DNA from: Prinia subflava
Taxonomy: Eukaryota > Chordata > Aves > Passeriformes > Cisticolidae
Length of the DNA stretch: 64,000 nt
Assembly: GCF_021018805.1 (NCBI RefSeq)
Contig: NC_086248.1
Span: 23,072,922 to 23,136,921 of the forward strand
Direction: 5' to 3'
Position numbers and translations under genes: made by a program. Numbering within the stretch: the stretch's first letter is position 1; each line of letters begins with the position of its first letter. Under the pieces are notes generated by a model. That model worked only from the letters and a program-made list of their open reading frames with translations, made no database searches and was not told the origin of the DNA. Below, one piece after another: positions 37,740 through 49,000 of the stretch.

Positions 37740-39185
37740 ATGTGGGGGAAAACAGGAATGTTTTCCTTCCATTATAGGAACCACAATAAAACACTCATCT
37801 AGGGACCACACACCACCACAATTCCCCTCTACACTTTCATTTTACAAAACAGTTCAGTAATTGTACTGCTGGATCATGCTAGAGTAGGACTTCTGCATTG
37901 GTGGAAGTGCTCTGAAGTCAATGTAGCTAAACAATATAGCTCCAGTCATCTCATTCAGGAAGAAAAATACTTTGGTGTTTAGGAAGTATGTATCTGTTCC
38001 TGTTTCTGTGATCCTTTTACTCATTTTAGTGAATGATTTGCTAATAAAAATATCTAAGCACGTTGGGGGGCCAATAACCAAGCCTGGAGCGTTTTACCAA
38101 GCTAGACGGTATGAAGAGTATTTTAAAGAACAGTGGAACCTGGGCCATTCATTTAAGAATTTATATGGTACATACAGCCACCTGCTGCATTTCTGGATGT
38201 AGGGCCCATGTGGTGGGAGATAACTGGCTCATCACTGCAGGTAATTACCTTATCATTAGAGGAGAGTATAACACAAATATGCATCTTTCTGCAATGTTCT
38301 CTTCTGGTTAACCCTGAGATACTCCTTGTTCACTGCTTTTGGTTTAGGCTTTATTAGAGTAAATCAGTCCTTGATTGGATTTAGTTCATATATGTACAGA
38401 TGGTTTCGAATTTTTTTGCATCAATGAGTCATGACAATATATATTGAAGAAATACAGAGATATATACAAGACAATATATATATAACAGATGTTTATTCTT
38501 CTGTTCTTTGTTTTGGGAAAATGAATACATGTTCACATAACTGGGGTTAATCTGGCATCTAGCAGGCAATTTGCTCCTACATTTTCTGACCTTTTCAAGT
38601 TTTAAAAAGCCAGAAGGATACAGTCTATAGTTAGTTATATTTAGCTGTTATACTCTGTGCATTTAGTCCTTATAGCAAGAATTTTAGGTGTATACAAAGG
38701 GCAGAATAATTTACACAACAGAAGCTTGAAATTATATGTTTAGGGGCATTCCACATGACTTACACTTCTTTGTGTTTTGAAGTCCCTTTTCTCTGTAAAT
38801 CAGGAGACACTTTGGTGGGATCCATTACAGGGACTTAACAGCTTAGTAAAAATATGTAGCTTCAAAACTCAATTTAAAATCTGTTCAGGTACTTGTTAAC
38901 CTCACTAAAAATCAATGGACCAAATCTCATACATCTCATATATATCACCAGAATGCCATTAAATCAAAGAGCTGCCTTAGGTAAGTGAGGAAGGCATTTG
39001 TCCAGTGGGGATGTTCATTCAAGTAATCCTGCTGGCTTACGTCTATCCTTGTTATCAGACACTCAGCAATGTCAAGTTAATTAATTAATTTCCTTTCAAG
39101 TGTTTTTTCCCCCATCAGCGAAAGAATTCCATGAAATGAGCAAGAAAAAACTACTGCAAATCATTAACACATAAAGATAGGAGAA
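37740..39185. other. unique AT-rich DNA between two retroviral pieces
   Basis: No retroviral sequence, gene or named repeat was recognised. The ERVL body ends abruptly at the right edge with no LTR in between. Confidence 0.5.
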
Positions 39186-39620
39186 GTGCCTTACCTTCTG
39201 CTGCGGCCTGCAGTCTGCTGCCAAAGAGACTGAGAAAACAATACCAGTTCGCATTTGGGGCATACCGTGTGGCAGCCTTCAACTACAGTTGTTATTGAAG
39301 CTTTAGCATGTCAGGCACAGCAGCATTCAGGGATGGTGTGACTTCATTAAGGCCATGATAGTCCACTGTTAGCCTCCATTTTCCATTAGACCTTCACACT
39401 GGCCATGTAGGATTGTTAAAAGGCGAGCAGGCCATGCTGATGACTCCTTGGCTCTCCAGCTGATGAATCAGCTTATGGATGAGAGTCATATTTGGTGAGA
39501 TATTGCCATCAGTGCACTGTGGTGCTAGCAATTGGCACCAGTTGTTCTTCGACCCTCAGCAACTTCACAACACAGAGGTCCTCTGAGAGACTGGGCAAGG
39601 AATACACCTGCCTAATTTCC
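39186..39620 (-). pseudogene. ERVL pol fragment: reverse transcriptase, 5' part
   Basis: The minus strand encodes the N-terminal fingers and palm of a retroviral reverse transcriptase. Visible blocks are HQLESQGVI, SPFNNPTWPV, WRLTVDYHGLNEVTP (about 39345-39380) and AAVPDMLKLQ. In-frame stops follow the PTWPV and LKLQ blocks and another occurs shortly after. The sequence then runs to LAADCRPQ and ends, so the catalytic YxDD region is not present. It continues in the same direction from the protease remnant upstream. Confidence 0.9.
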
Positions 39621-39960
39621 TCCATATGCAAGAAATACAGAAAGCCCAACCTTTTGGGTCCTTGAAACACCCTTCACTGAGACTCTGCCAAGGACGCATG
39701 AAGTCTCTGGACCAGTCATGACAGGGAGCTTTTGCCACTCATTCCCAGTGAGTGTCACTTCGGCCTCCAAATACAATTAGCCGTTGGGACACGCCGGTCA
39801 TTCCAGAAATACAAATGGGTTCTGCTTCTCTGTAACCTGGTGGTATTAGGATACACTCTGCACCAGTGTCCACTAGACCCTTATACTCCTGTTGGCCTGA
39901 TGTGATGTACCAGGCCATCGAAATCACACAGTCCAGTAAACCCCATTGTCCCATTCCTCC
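39621..39960 (-). pseudogene. ERVL protease remnant
   Basis: A minus-strand frame (39739-39954) contains LVDTGAECILIP, the aspartic-protease active-site motif of retroviral proteases, with DTGA encoded at 39859-39870. The surrounding residues fit the catalytic loop and the strand after it. A premature stop at 39739 interrupts it. Beyond the stop the same frame resumes with a recognisable pro/pol linker including CFKDPKGW, so the stop is a late mutation rather than the natural end. Only the catalytic loop is convincingly preserved. Confidence 0.9.
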
Positions 39961-41560
39961 ACCTGGCTGGAGGCAGGGTCCCTCTAGTCCTGATCATCAT
40001 TTTCTGTATATACAAAACAGAATTCTCTTTATTAAGATCAGAAGTAAGATCAGCTCTTTTACTCTGTTTGGGAAACTGCCTGCTTGAAACAGGAGCAGCA
40101 GTTTTCCTGAAGAAACCCAGTGTTTTGTGGGTGTTTTTCCTGCAAATCAGACACCCAGGAGGGGGTTGAGGTAGATTTTCTTCCCTACTTTCTCATGTCT
40201 TTTCCATAGTCACTCAGGTAAAGCCACAGGATGGTCTGGGGTGTGTAATCACTGTATCTTCTCTCTTGACCAGCAGAGTTCTAACTCCTGATAGCTGAGA
40301 TACTGGTCCATAGAGGTGTGAATTAGAACATATCAGGTCTGAATTGCTGGAACTCTTGGAACACTTTCTCCACAGGTGAGACACAGCCCCATGGGGGAAG
40401 AGAAAATTTCTTCATGTTGCTGGAATTGGACAGCCCATTCATCCACTGTTTTTCTCTCTCCATCTTTCCAGGTTATTACTGTCTATGAGTTGGTGTGTGA
40501 CAATGGTGAGCTCCATACAAATTTCTACCACCTGGGTGACATACACTTGATTTCATCTGGATCTTTAAATAATTTCTCATTCCTCATCATAACTCACTTC
40601 CACCATGGCTAATTCCCTCAGGTGCTGGATACCTTCCTCAATGGTGATCCATTTGCCTGAATGACATAACATCGTTCTTGAAGGGAGACCTTCTTCTACT
40701 GCCTAATAGAAGTCACATCCAGAGGCTGAGGTCTTGTGCCCTTTTTCCAATCCCTTTGTCAATTCCTTCTCTAGGAAAGGATCCTAGCTGCTTGGTTTTT
40801 CTACCCTCTAATTGCAGGCCACTGGTCCTGTTATCCTAGCATTGGAGCAATCAGGTGACAATGTGCTGGTTGGGATGAAGCTGAAATTTTTCACATATCT
40901 CACAGCTCTCTCAAGGACACAGATTAGGTGGTTACTGCCTTGTTTATGAGTTTTTTCATTTCCTCTTCCTTTTCTCATGACGGCACTTGGAGAATCCTGC
41001 CTTATCTTATTCTTCCTCTTCCCTTTCTCGTAGGAATTTCTCCCCTCATTAAAAAAGATCACATTTGCATCCAGTGTTTCTTCTCATGTATATTGGGGCA
41101 ACTGTTACCAGCATGGGTTGGTACCCTGGTTCAACTTCATACTTGCCAGGGTTGGAGGAGCTGCAGTTCCTGTCTCAGGGGGTTGAGTAGCCCCAGTGGC
41201 TATGGTGGTTGCTATAGTGTCTGTCATGTTTTCATCACATCCAGAGACCTCCTTTTCCCCCTAAAGAGTGTTGAGCAGGGCTGGATCTTCATGGGCCAGG
41301 CCCCAGCATGTGGCAGTGATTTGTTTCTCTCTGGAATTGTCAGGGTCACAGCATATTTTTTCCAAATATTTTACCAGTTTTTCTGGATTCTGCACTTTTT
41401 TAGGGGTGAAGTTCCAAAACATTGGAGGTGTCCACTCACCTAGATTCTTGCCCAAACTATCCCACACATCCTGTCACTCATAACTATCCAACCTTGGGAT
41501 AGATCTCTGGGTACTATTCTTAAGTATTTCTTCAACCTTAAAACAAGACCAGAAATTCAT
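39961..41560 (-). pseudogene. ERVL gag remnant
   Basis: This is the position of gag between primer binding site and protease. The best piece is a minus-strand frame at 41261-41467 with WTPPMFWNFTPKKVQNPEKL and a following helical stretch typical of an ERVL gag. Near the 3' end (about 40085-40160) a CLICRKN stretch could be the remnant of a zinc knuckle. Frames are broken repeatedly. The 171-codon plus-strand frame at 40928-41443 is a shadow of this region. Confidence 0.75.
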
Positions 41561-42071
41561 TCAAGAGACAGCAGTAGGAACATCCTTGTTTGAACATCCC
41601 AAGGATTCAAAATTCTCAAGAGCTTTTGTAACCAGCCTGCAGGAAAAGGGGAGGGTGAAGTAGTGAGGGAGTGTTCCCTCTTGTCTCCCCCACAGATCAG
41701 CTCTCTGAGGAGAAAAGGTGAAGTGTAATTGTTAACAGTTTCTGAGAGATGGTTCCCAAAGTAGAGATGACAGTAATGCTGAGTACAAATACCAGATTAG
41801 CCTCACGACCACTAATTTTATGATATCATAAACCAGTGTTACACAGTACAGCAAAATGATAACCTTAATCCAGCCCCCAGGGATGATAAATAGCACAACA
41901 GGGAACATACAGCAAGTAAGGTCTTACATAACATAACCCTGAGAACAAGCACAAATTCTCTGAGAGCAGATAAATCAACAGTGTGATCAGAGACTATTAA
42001 ACCAATACAATGAACTTCTAAAACAAATTTTTTTAACACATCTCTGGTCAGATCTGTTATCTCAACCCTTT

Positions 42072-42091
42072 GAACCTGATGTTGGGTACCA
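42072..42091 (-). promoter_or_regulatory. retroviral primer binding site
   Basis: On the minus strand TGGTACCCAACATCAGGTTC begins a few bases after the 5' LTR ends. It has the obligatory TGG start of a site complementary to a tRNA 3' end. The matching tRNA would have to be found by search. Some bases are probably mutated. Confidence 0.7.
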
Positions 42092-42099
42092 AAAAGGAC

Positions 42100-42637
42100 T
42101 GTTGGGGTTTAACCGCAGCCAGCAGCCAAACACCATACAGCCATTCTCTCATTTCCCTCTAGTGGGATGGGGGAGAGAGGGAGAGAAGAGGGAAGGAGGT
42201 AAATCTTGTGGGTTGAGCTAAGGACAGACACTGTAAAGGGAAAGGAAAACAATATTAATGATAAGAGGATATATCAAGCAAGTGGTGCACAATGCAGTTG
42301 CTCACCATGAGCTGACTGATGCCCAGCCCATCCCTGAGCAAGGGGCTGTCTCACCTTGTTGGCCAATTGCCCTTAGTTTTATTGCTCAGTAGAGTGCTGA
42401 TTATGGTACAGAATATACCTTGTGTCTCTTGGGGTCAGCTGTCCTGGATGTGCACCCTCTTCCAGCTCCTTGTGCACCTCATGCCTCCTCACTGGCAGGG
42501 CAGCATGAAAAGCTGAAAAGTCTTGGAATCGGGGTAAGCCCTGCTCAGTAACAGCCAAAATATAAATGTGTTATCAAACACGCCACTGCATCAGCCACTA
42601 GGAACAAAAATACCTATCCCAGACAAAACTAAGGTAC
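42100..42637 (-). mobile_element. 5' LTR of the ERVL provirus
   Basis: In plus-strand reading the left edge is TGTTGGGGTTTAACCGCAGCCAGCAGCC and the right edge is the worn phrase CTATCCCAGACAAAACTAAGG, both characteristic of a widespread bird ERVL LTR in reverse orientation. Between them lie the AATGCAGTTGCTCACC and TGATGCCCAGCCC blocks of the same LTR. Orientation is minus because the primer binding site and gag lie to its left. The outer edge has lost the exact CA terminus, and no target duplication can be tested because the other end of the provirus is missing. Confidence 0.9.
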
Positions 42638-45180
42638 TAGTTCTTTCTCTCCCTCTTCATTTCCAAGCTGACAGCTCTGAATCAGTGAGACTATCTAGTA
42701 TCTCTAAAGTTTTAGACTGACTTAAACTTGGTTTCCATGAAGGACTTCAGAGGCCAAGGAGTCAAGCACCTAGGGAGATGCTGTGATGAAAAGAAGTAAA
42801 GAAAGGCCAGCAGTAGAGGAGTGGAGGGAAGTAATCACAAAAATTAACTTCAGCCCTGGGGATACCTGACCTGCTTCTCTAAGCTTCTTTATAAAGAATG
42901 GAGGATAATTATGGAACAGACAAGTCAAAGCAGAAACCTAATTTTAGGCTGTCTGAAACTGCACCCCCGGGGGAACTTCACTCGCCATCACAGAGCTCCA
43001 GTGTCCACATTTTAAAAAGGGATCTTATAAAAGTAGTCTGTGAGCAGACGGGAAACACAAAAATCATTTAAGAACTGGAGAAAATGTCTCTCTTCTAGCT
43101 TGGTCTGTTTATCTTATCAGGAAAGAAGACTGGGATGTGACTAGATTAAGGTATACAAATGCTTTCATGAGTAAAAAATGCTCATATACCAAAGGGGACT
43201 TTGATCAAGCAGATGAATACATAACTAGAACCAATTGTCTGGAAGCAGAAGCCAGAAAATTTAAAGTAGAAAATAAACATACATTTTTAACAGTGAACAG
43301 TGGAACATACTATAGAGGAAAATTATAGATTCTCACGATTCAGATTTTCAAGTCAGGACTAGGCTGAAACAAAAGTTTCAGTGAAACTAAGGGTCTCAGC
43401 AGCATCACTGTCTGATACTTAATGGCCTGTGATATTCAGGAGATTAGATAGTCTCTCTCAACCTTAAACACCATGAAGCTTAATTCTATGAGTCTGTACC
43501 AGTCACCAGTGATATAAGCCTTGAATAAAAAAAAACGCCCTAAATTCAACTCAACAGTTTGATAACTTCTGGTATCTTTCAACACCAACCAATCTCTGCA
43601 GAATTTCTGGCCATAACATCACTTCTGCTGAGAACAGAACAGTTAAGTATAAGGTGAATACAACTGTTGCAATAACTGTTTATTAATGGGGGATTTTTTT
43701 CTATTGTTTATAATAGTTCTTAAAAACAATACAGTGGCTGTAAATTTATGGCATAAATTACCATAAGTATGATAATATATATGATATTTAGCAGCTGTAA
43801 TTCACCTAGAAATCAAGCTACAGAAAAGGAAGCAGAGTATATTGCTGTGATTTGCAAATATTCATTAATTGAACACCACTCTAATGCTGTGAAGTGAGTA
43901 AACATTATTAAGGAGATTTTACCGAACTTTTCATGTCTAGGAAAATTGGCTTGCTCCAAGTTGTGTGTGTATATATATATGATAAAAATAATTTTTTAAA
44001 GACAATGAGGAAAAGAGTATCAAAACCCATTTAATAAGTCCTGAGCCTCTTGATATTAGTTGCAGATTTGAGATAAACTTTTAACCAGCTTCATATCTCA
44101 GCTTAAAACTAAATCCATCCTAAACACTGTGAAATGTTTTTCATTCGTTTGGTATCTGACCTGAAAACCTCTGCTTAAAGAAGTAAAATGATCACTTCAA
44201 ATATATTTATTTTCTCCTTTTTCTGCACTATGTCTTGTTTGACAATCACATTGAATTACTGGATAAAAAAAAATTCCTCCCTCTCTGCTCACTTTATAGT
44301 ATTTTTAATATATTTCCCATGAGGGTAAAGTGAACTAAATTCTGCTAACAGAAACATTTGAAAATCCATGAGAAAAATGTCCAGGGAGAATGATAATGGG
44401 CCTTTATTTCAGATGTTACCTTCAGCTAAGTAATCTGATGCTTAGATTTTTCATGTACTTAAAAAATGAAGCTGAACATTAAGACAAACCTTATGAATTA
44501 AAAATGTTTAATATTAAATGAGAAGTATCTAAATGATTTGGGGCAAAAAATATAAATTCTACAACTTGTAACACTCTGTTCAAAGGGAACCCATACAGGG
44601 ATGGGGGAGTTCTCCCCAGTAAATTGACATACTCTATTAGTTTTGGAGCTGTTTTATGGGACTTCCAACACAATAATTTTGACAAGGTTTGACTTGAGCT
44701 ACTGGGGGAAGACAAAAACCACTGAATGTAACATTAAGTTTTAATGTCAGCTTTCTGTAGCAGGTGGTTGCACTCTCGCTGCTCACACAAACTCTTACAC
44801 TGCCCACATGTCAGCATGACTTTTCCCTGCCTTCACATCCTAGAGGAGTAATGGGCAGGAAGCCATCACAAAACCATGATCTCGACCTCTTCCCTATTCT
44901 GGCCCTCAATTTCACACAATTCCTCCCCTTAGCCATGATCCCACCTTCCCCTCAGAGTGAAAACTGCAGAAGCTGAGAGGTTTCATTTCTTGAGTAGACG
45001 GGCCACAAAGCTTTCCTCCATCTAGCCCTTGGTGTCTCCAAGCAGGAATTATTACCTCACCATTTCTAACTGACTTCCTCTGTGCCTTTTCACTCAATAG
45101 CTATACAGATTTACCAGGGCTCAGCTGTCTGCAGTAGTTTTCAGTTCAGCCACTTGCAATCTATTTGAAGTTTCTCTTTC
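42638..45180. other. unique AT-rich DNA, no gene recognised
   Basis: Only short frames are present, including a 74-codon minus-strand frame at 44491-44715. A GTGTGTGTATATATATAT dinucleotide run lies near 43964. Nothing is assignable to a gene or repeat family. Confidence 0.5.
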
Positions 45181-45205
45181 CAAGGAAATGGCGTTATGCA
45201 GAAAA

Positions 45206-45260
45206 GTGACATGTGTCACCTGGGAAGCATTGACCTTGCCTTGACTTCCTGGCAAGGTCA
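45206..45260. promoter_or_regulatory. inverted repeats with nuclear-receptor-like half-sites
   Basis: TGACCTTGCC (45231-45240) and GGCAAGGTCA (45251-45260) are exact reverse complements with a 10-nt spacer. Each arm contains the CAAGGTCA half-site known for ERR, SF-1 and related nuclear receptors. Immediately upstream GTGACA-TG-TGTCAC (45206-45219) is a second inverted repeat. The arms are seen directly. Any binding or enhancer role is inference. Confidence 0.4.
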
Positions 45261-45334
45261 TTGCAATATATATTTGTATATTTTTTGGTACTTTCTTTAT
45301 ATGTAACAGTACTTATTTTGCTGGACCATCTACT

Positions 45335-45830
45335 TCCAGTGCTGCGTAATACATTTATCGATTATCTGGATGAGGGGATCAAAGGCACCCTCAGTAACTT
45401 TGCAGATAAGAACTAATTGGGAGAGAGTGTTGATCTGCTGAGGGGTAGGAAGGGATATGGATCAATGGGCCAAGGTCAATTGTCTGAGGTTCAATAAGGT
45501 CAAGTGGTGTGACCCTTGGACCACAGAAACCCCACGCAGAGCTACAGACTGGAGGCAGAGTGGCTGGAAAGGGGCCAGGTGGAAAAGGAGCTGGGAGTGC
45601 TGTGTACAGCAGCCAAACATGACCCAAGTGTGTGCCCAGGTGGCCAGGAGGACCAGTGGCATCCTGGCCTGTATCAGCAGTAGTGTGGCCAGCAGGAGCA
45701 GGGCAGAGATTGTCCCTCTGTACTCAGCATTGGTAAGGCTGTGCCTCAAATCCTATGTTGAGCTCTGGGCCCCTCATGACAAGAAAGACATTGAGATGCT
45801 TCAGCATGTCCAAAGAAGGGCAATGCACTC
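45335..45830 (+). mobile_element. CR1 LINE fragment, ORF2 C-terminal half
   Basis: The plus strand carries the CR1 segment starting near 'gattatctggatgaggggatcaaaggcaccctcagtaactttgcagat' and running to 'aagaaagacattgagatgcttcagcatgtccaaagaagggcaa'. A 130-codon frame (45457-45849) shows the VPLYSALVR and PHDKKDIEMLQHVQRRA blocks of the ORF2 C-terminus. The piece ends just after VQRRA without the 3' UTR, so its 3' end has been lost at the junction with the opposing CR1 piece. Confidence 0.93.
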
Positions 45831-45839
45831 TGGACAAGA

Positions 45840-46030
45840 CAGCTTCTGATCACCACCTCACCAGCTCTTCTCTGTTCACAAATAGCAGGTTAAGAGGGGC
45901 ACTTTCCCTTGGCTCACTCACCAGCTCTTCCACATATTCCAGAAACCTCCTGGACTGTTCTCTCTCTGCTGTGTTGTATTTCAAGAAGATATCTGGTAAG
46001 TTGAAGTCCTCCTTAAGAACAAGCACTAGT
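45840..46030 (-). mobile_element. CR1 LINE fragment in opposite orientation
   Basis: In reverse complement this is a more upstream ORF2 segment: 'ggacttcaacttaccagatatcttcttgaaatacaacacagcagag' through 'gtgaacagagaagagctggtgaggtgg'. It is homologous to the left part of the CR1 at 15.6 kb. It abuts the plus-strand CR1 piece within about 20 bp, giving a head-to-head arrangement. Confidence 0.9.
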
Positions 46031-49000
46031 GATTGTGATACTTCTCCCAGCTACTGAAAGAAAATTGTAGACTGCTTTTATTGCCAACATTATGGAATAC
46101 TTGGTCAGTTGCTTAAGCAAAAACAAAATACTTAAAAATGTCTCTATTAATGCAAACACACATAGAGGAAATTACACATAATGGTTGCACATGCACAGTG
46201 TCAAACATCTTCACATTTCTCTATTATGAGTCATACTAAAGTACTGTCCTCAAACGATGTTTTCCTAAAACAAACTTCCGTGTAGTCTTTGTGAGCTGGA
46301 GAGCAGATTTACTGATTTTTAGCAGCATGTTAGGTTACAGGTCATTTAAACAAATTGCTTTTGACTTTTGAAATGTGCATACTGCCTTTGCTGAAGGACC
46401 TGTTGGCATGAGAAGGCATTTTTGAGATGTATTAGACATGCTAGTTATACAAAAGAGCATGATGTAACTGTTACATTTGTACACGAAGGCACAGAGGTGA
46501 ATATGGATATCATTCTCCAGAATGATCAGTTAGGCTTTTGCATACAGAATTTGACCCAGAATGTAAAGATCATCTTATTTTCCATTTCAAAAGAGCAAGC
46601 TTTATTAATATATCATCAACAATCAAAATATTTTATAACTACTACCCTTCAAAACAACTTGAACTTTTCATGTGAATCTTACAGGATGGGTTAGATGTGC
46701 TAAAATTTTAATTTTTTTTTTCCTTCCACTGTCAGATGGTCTTCTCAAATGATAATATTTAACACATGCAATTTCATCCTGGAGCAATCTGTGGTAGATC
46801 TGACGATATATTGTCCGTCAATAACTTTCTGTCAAAATCTTTTGGTAGCATCATTTTCATGAAACCATCCAGAAGGGAGCCTTGCTGCTTCAGGCACAGC
46901 CATGAAACAGTTGTGTTGGAAACACAGCTTAGGACTATGCCATTTGGTGGGACAGTGACCAAGCCACAGTGCAACTCAAGGAGATCCATGAAGCAGAAGA
47001 GGAAGGTCATTGAAACAGCTTTTCTCCAGTTAACCATAACTATGTTTTCACTTACCATTCCAGTCAACCTGTGTTCATGCTACCTAAGACACAGAGCCTG
47101 AAATACAATTTTCAGTGCTATGAGTTTGTAGACCTTAGTAGCAGAACTAAAAACAAACTAGATGCCTCTTCATCACAGACCAGCTCCTTATGCTAAGAGC
47201 AATGGGATGTTTCTTCTTCATGCCCATGCTGCATTTCAAATCACTTTATCAAAATATGTTGATTGGCACATGGCTATGTTTCTGCAGAAACTGCTTCAAT
47301 TTGAACATATTTGCCCTTCTATCTGAATGTCATCAAGGATATTCTCCAGGAATAAGTTAGTATGGCTGTTACTCCTTCACATCCTCCTTCTACATTTGCT
47401 TCTGGATATTGCCTTGAAGAAATCAGGCAACTACTTGTTGAGGAATACATCTGAAGCTTCCTTAACACTACAAAAGGTTAGGTTATACAATAATGAAGAG
47501 AAACAGATGTTACTTGTTTATGAAAACAAATTTCCAGATGGTTCAAGATCACCACATTGTGCAAAGCTTAAACAACTGCTTGCTTTTATTGTAATTACTC
47601 TCCAGTTCCCTTTTGTCATCACTCCCTTACTTCAGTTTGTGTTCCCGAGTTTTATGTTATTTGAGACATGAACTTTATCTGCTAATAAAATTTCTAGAAA
47701 CATCTGGAGCAAAAATGGTAAAACAGAAATTGTAATAATGGAGCACAATAAAACCATCCCAATTACCAGAAATACAAAAGCCCAACCAGCCAAGTAGTAT
47801 AACACCTATTAGTTTTGAAATTGTTTAGGAATGAAGTAGCTATGCTTTTAATAAAAATATGTACTTTCTCATAAATGTCTTACCCCAATAGCAGGAAAAA
47901 GTCAAGTTAATGCATTGGTCACAGCCTGTTGTTCACACAGCGTGTTTCCATACAGCAACAGCTTCTAAGTCCCCAGAAGGAATTTTCTTCTGCCTCCATC
48001 TGATAATGAAACACTCTACAAGCAACACATTATTCTACCTCACAGAACCTTACCTACGACCTCAGCAAAATAACAAGTATTCAGCCCTGAGATGTTTGCC
48101 AAGATTGGTTGTGCAGTGTTATACTCTAGCACCTGTTACAGTACAAGTCCCTGGCAGACGCTTGGCCCTGTAGTGTAAAGAAGACCTGCATGTAGTTAAT
48201 GCCCGTGGAAGACATAAAGCCTCAGCACCTTGGTAAGTGCAGATTCAAAAGAAAGTCAGTGTAGCAGTTTCCCCATGGGATATAAAACATAACTCCTAAC
48301 TCAGTCAGGTTCCCACTGTCCTAAGAAGAGCCCGAACTTGTGCGTCACACGTACCTCTGTGACTCTTGTTGCATGAGGTGTTGGGAACCTCTTAGAATGC
48401 CTGATTTCATCAACAGCGACTGCATAGGTTGATTAACTTAAGGACTGACCAGACATGGTGCTACACTTGATTGCCTCAACCATCTCTGATAAGGTAGTCA
48501 TTTTCCACAGGATATGCAAGGCTTCACAATGCCTGTACCTGCATATGATTGTGGATGCAATATAAATTCAAGACCGAATGTGACATGGATTCATGCTTAA
48601 AATATTCTATTGATCGCCCTGATCCTATTCATTGTGCTATTACAGCTACAGGCTGCTCTTCAAAGTAGTGCCACTGAAGCATGCATTGGCACAATTGGAT
48701 ACTATTAACTATGTCCACTGAAAACTCATTCTGGTATTTCTATGCCTTGGTGAGGTATAAACTGTAAAAGCATGCAACAATGAGCATAGCCAACTCTGTT
48801 AATATTTTTACCTGGGTAAAAATTATCCTGAAGTTGTTATTTTCAGTGCTGAAATTTTTAACCTAATATTCAAGATATGATCCAAATACACTTATTGTTT
48901 ATTCTCCTACTACAGTTTTAAGTGGTTTTAAGAAAAGGTTATCATTCAGATGAGCTGCTTCTCTGCAACTGTGAGACAGCAACCAATTATAGATGCCTCA

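Larger units (their letters stand above)
39186..42637 (-). mobile_element. truncated ERVL endogenous retrovirus
   Basis: Read on the minus strand, the order is 5' LTR (42637-42100), primer binding site, gag, protease, then the first part of reverse transcriptase, where the element stops. Remaining pol, integrase and the 3' LTR are absent. ERVL is assigned from the LTR, which matches a common bird ERVL type, and from protease and reverse transcriptase motifs. Multiple in-frame stops and frameshifts break every gene. The neighbouring minus-strand LTR at 37.05-37.74 kb is a different family and is not its 3' LTR. The truncation point lies within reverse transcriptase, just after an LAADCRPQ-like block. 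Confidence 0.9.

Noticed and set aside
40928..41443. 171-codon plus-strand ORF
   Set aside because: It is a shadow of the ERVL gag remnant on the minus strand.
47327..47671. 114-codon plus-strand ORF with hydrophobic ends
   Set aside because: No recognised family, and leucine-rich runs are easily produced by CTT/TTC-rich DNA. No exon signals were seen.
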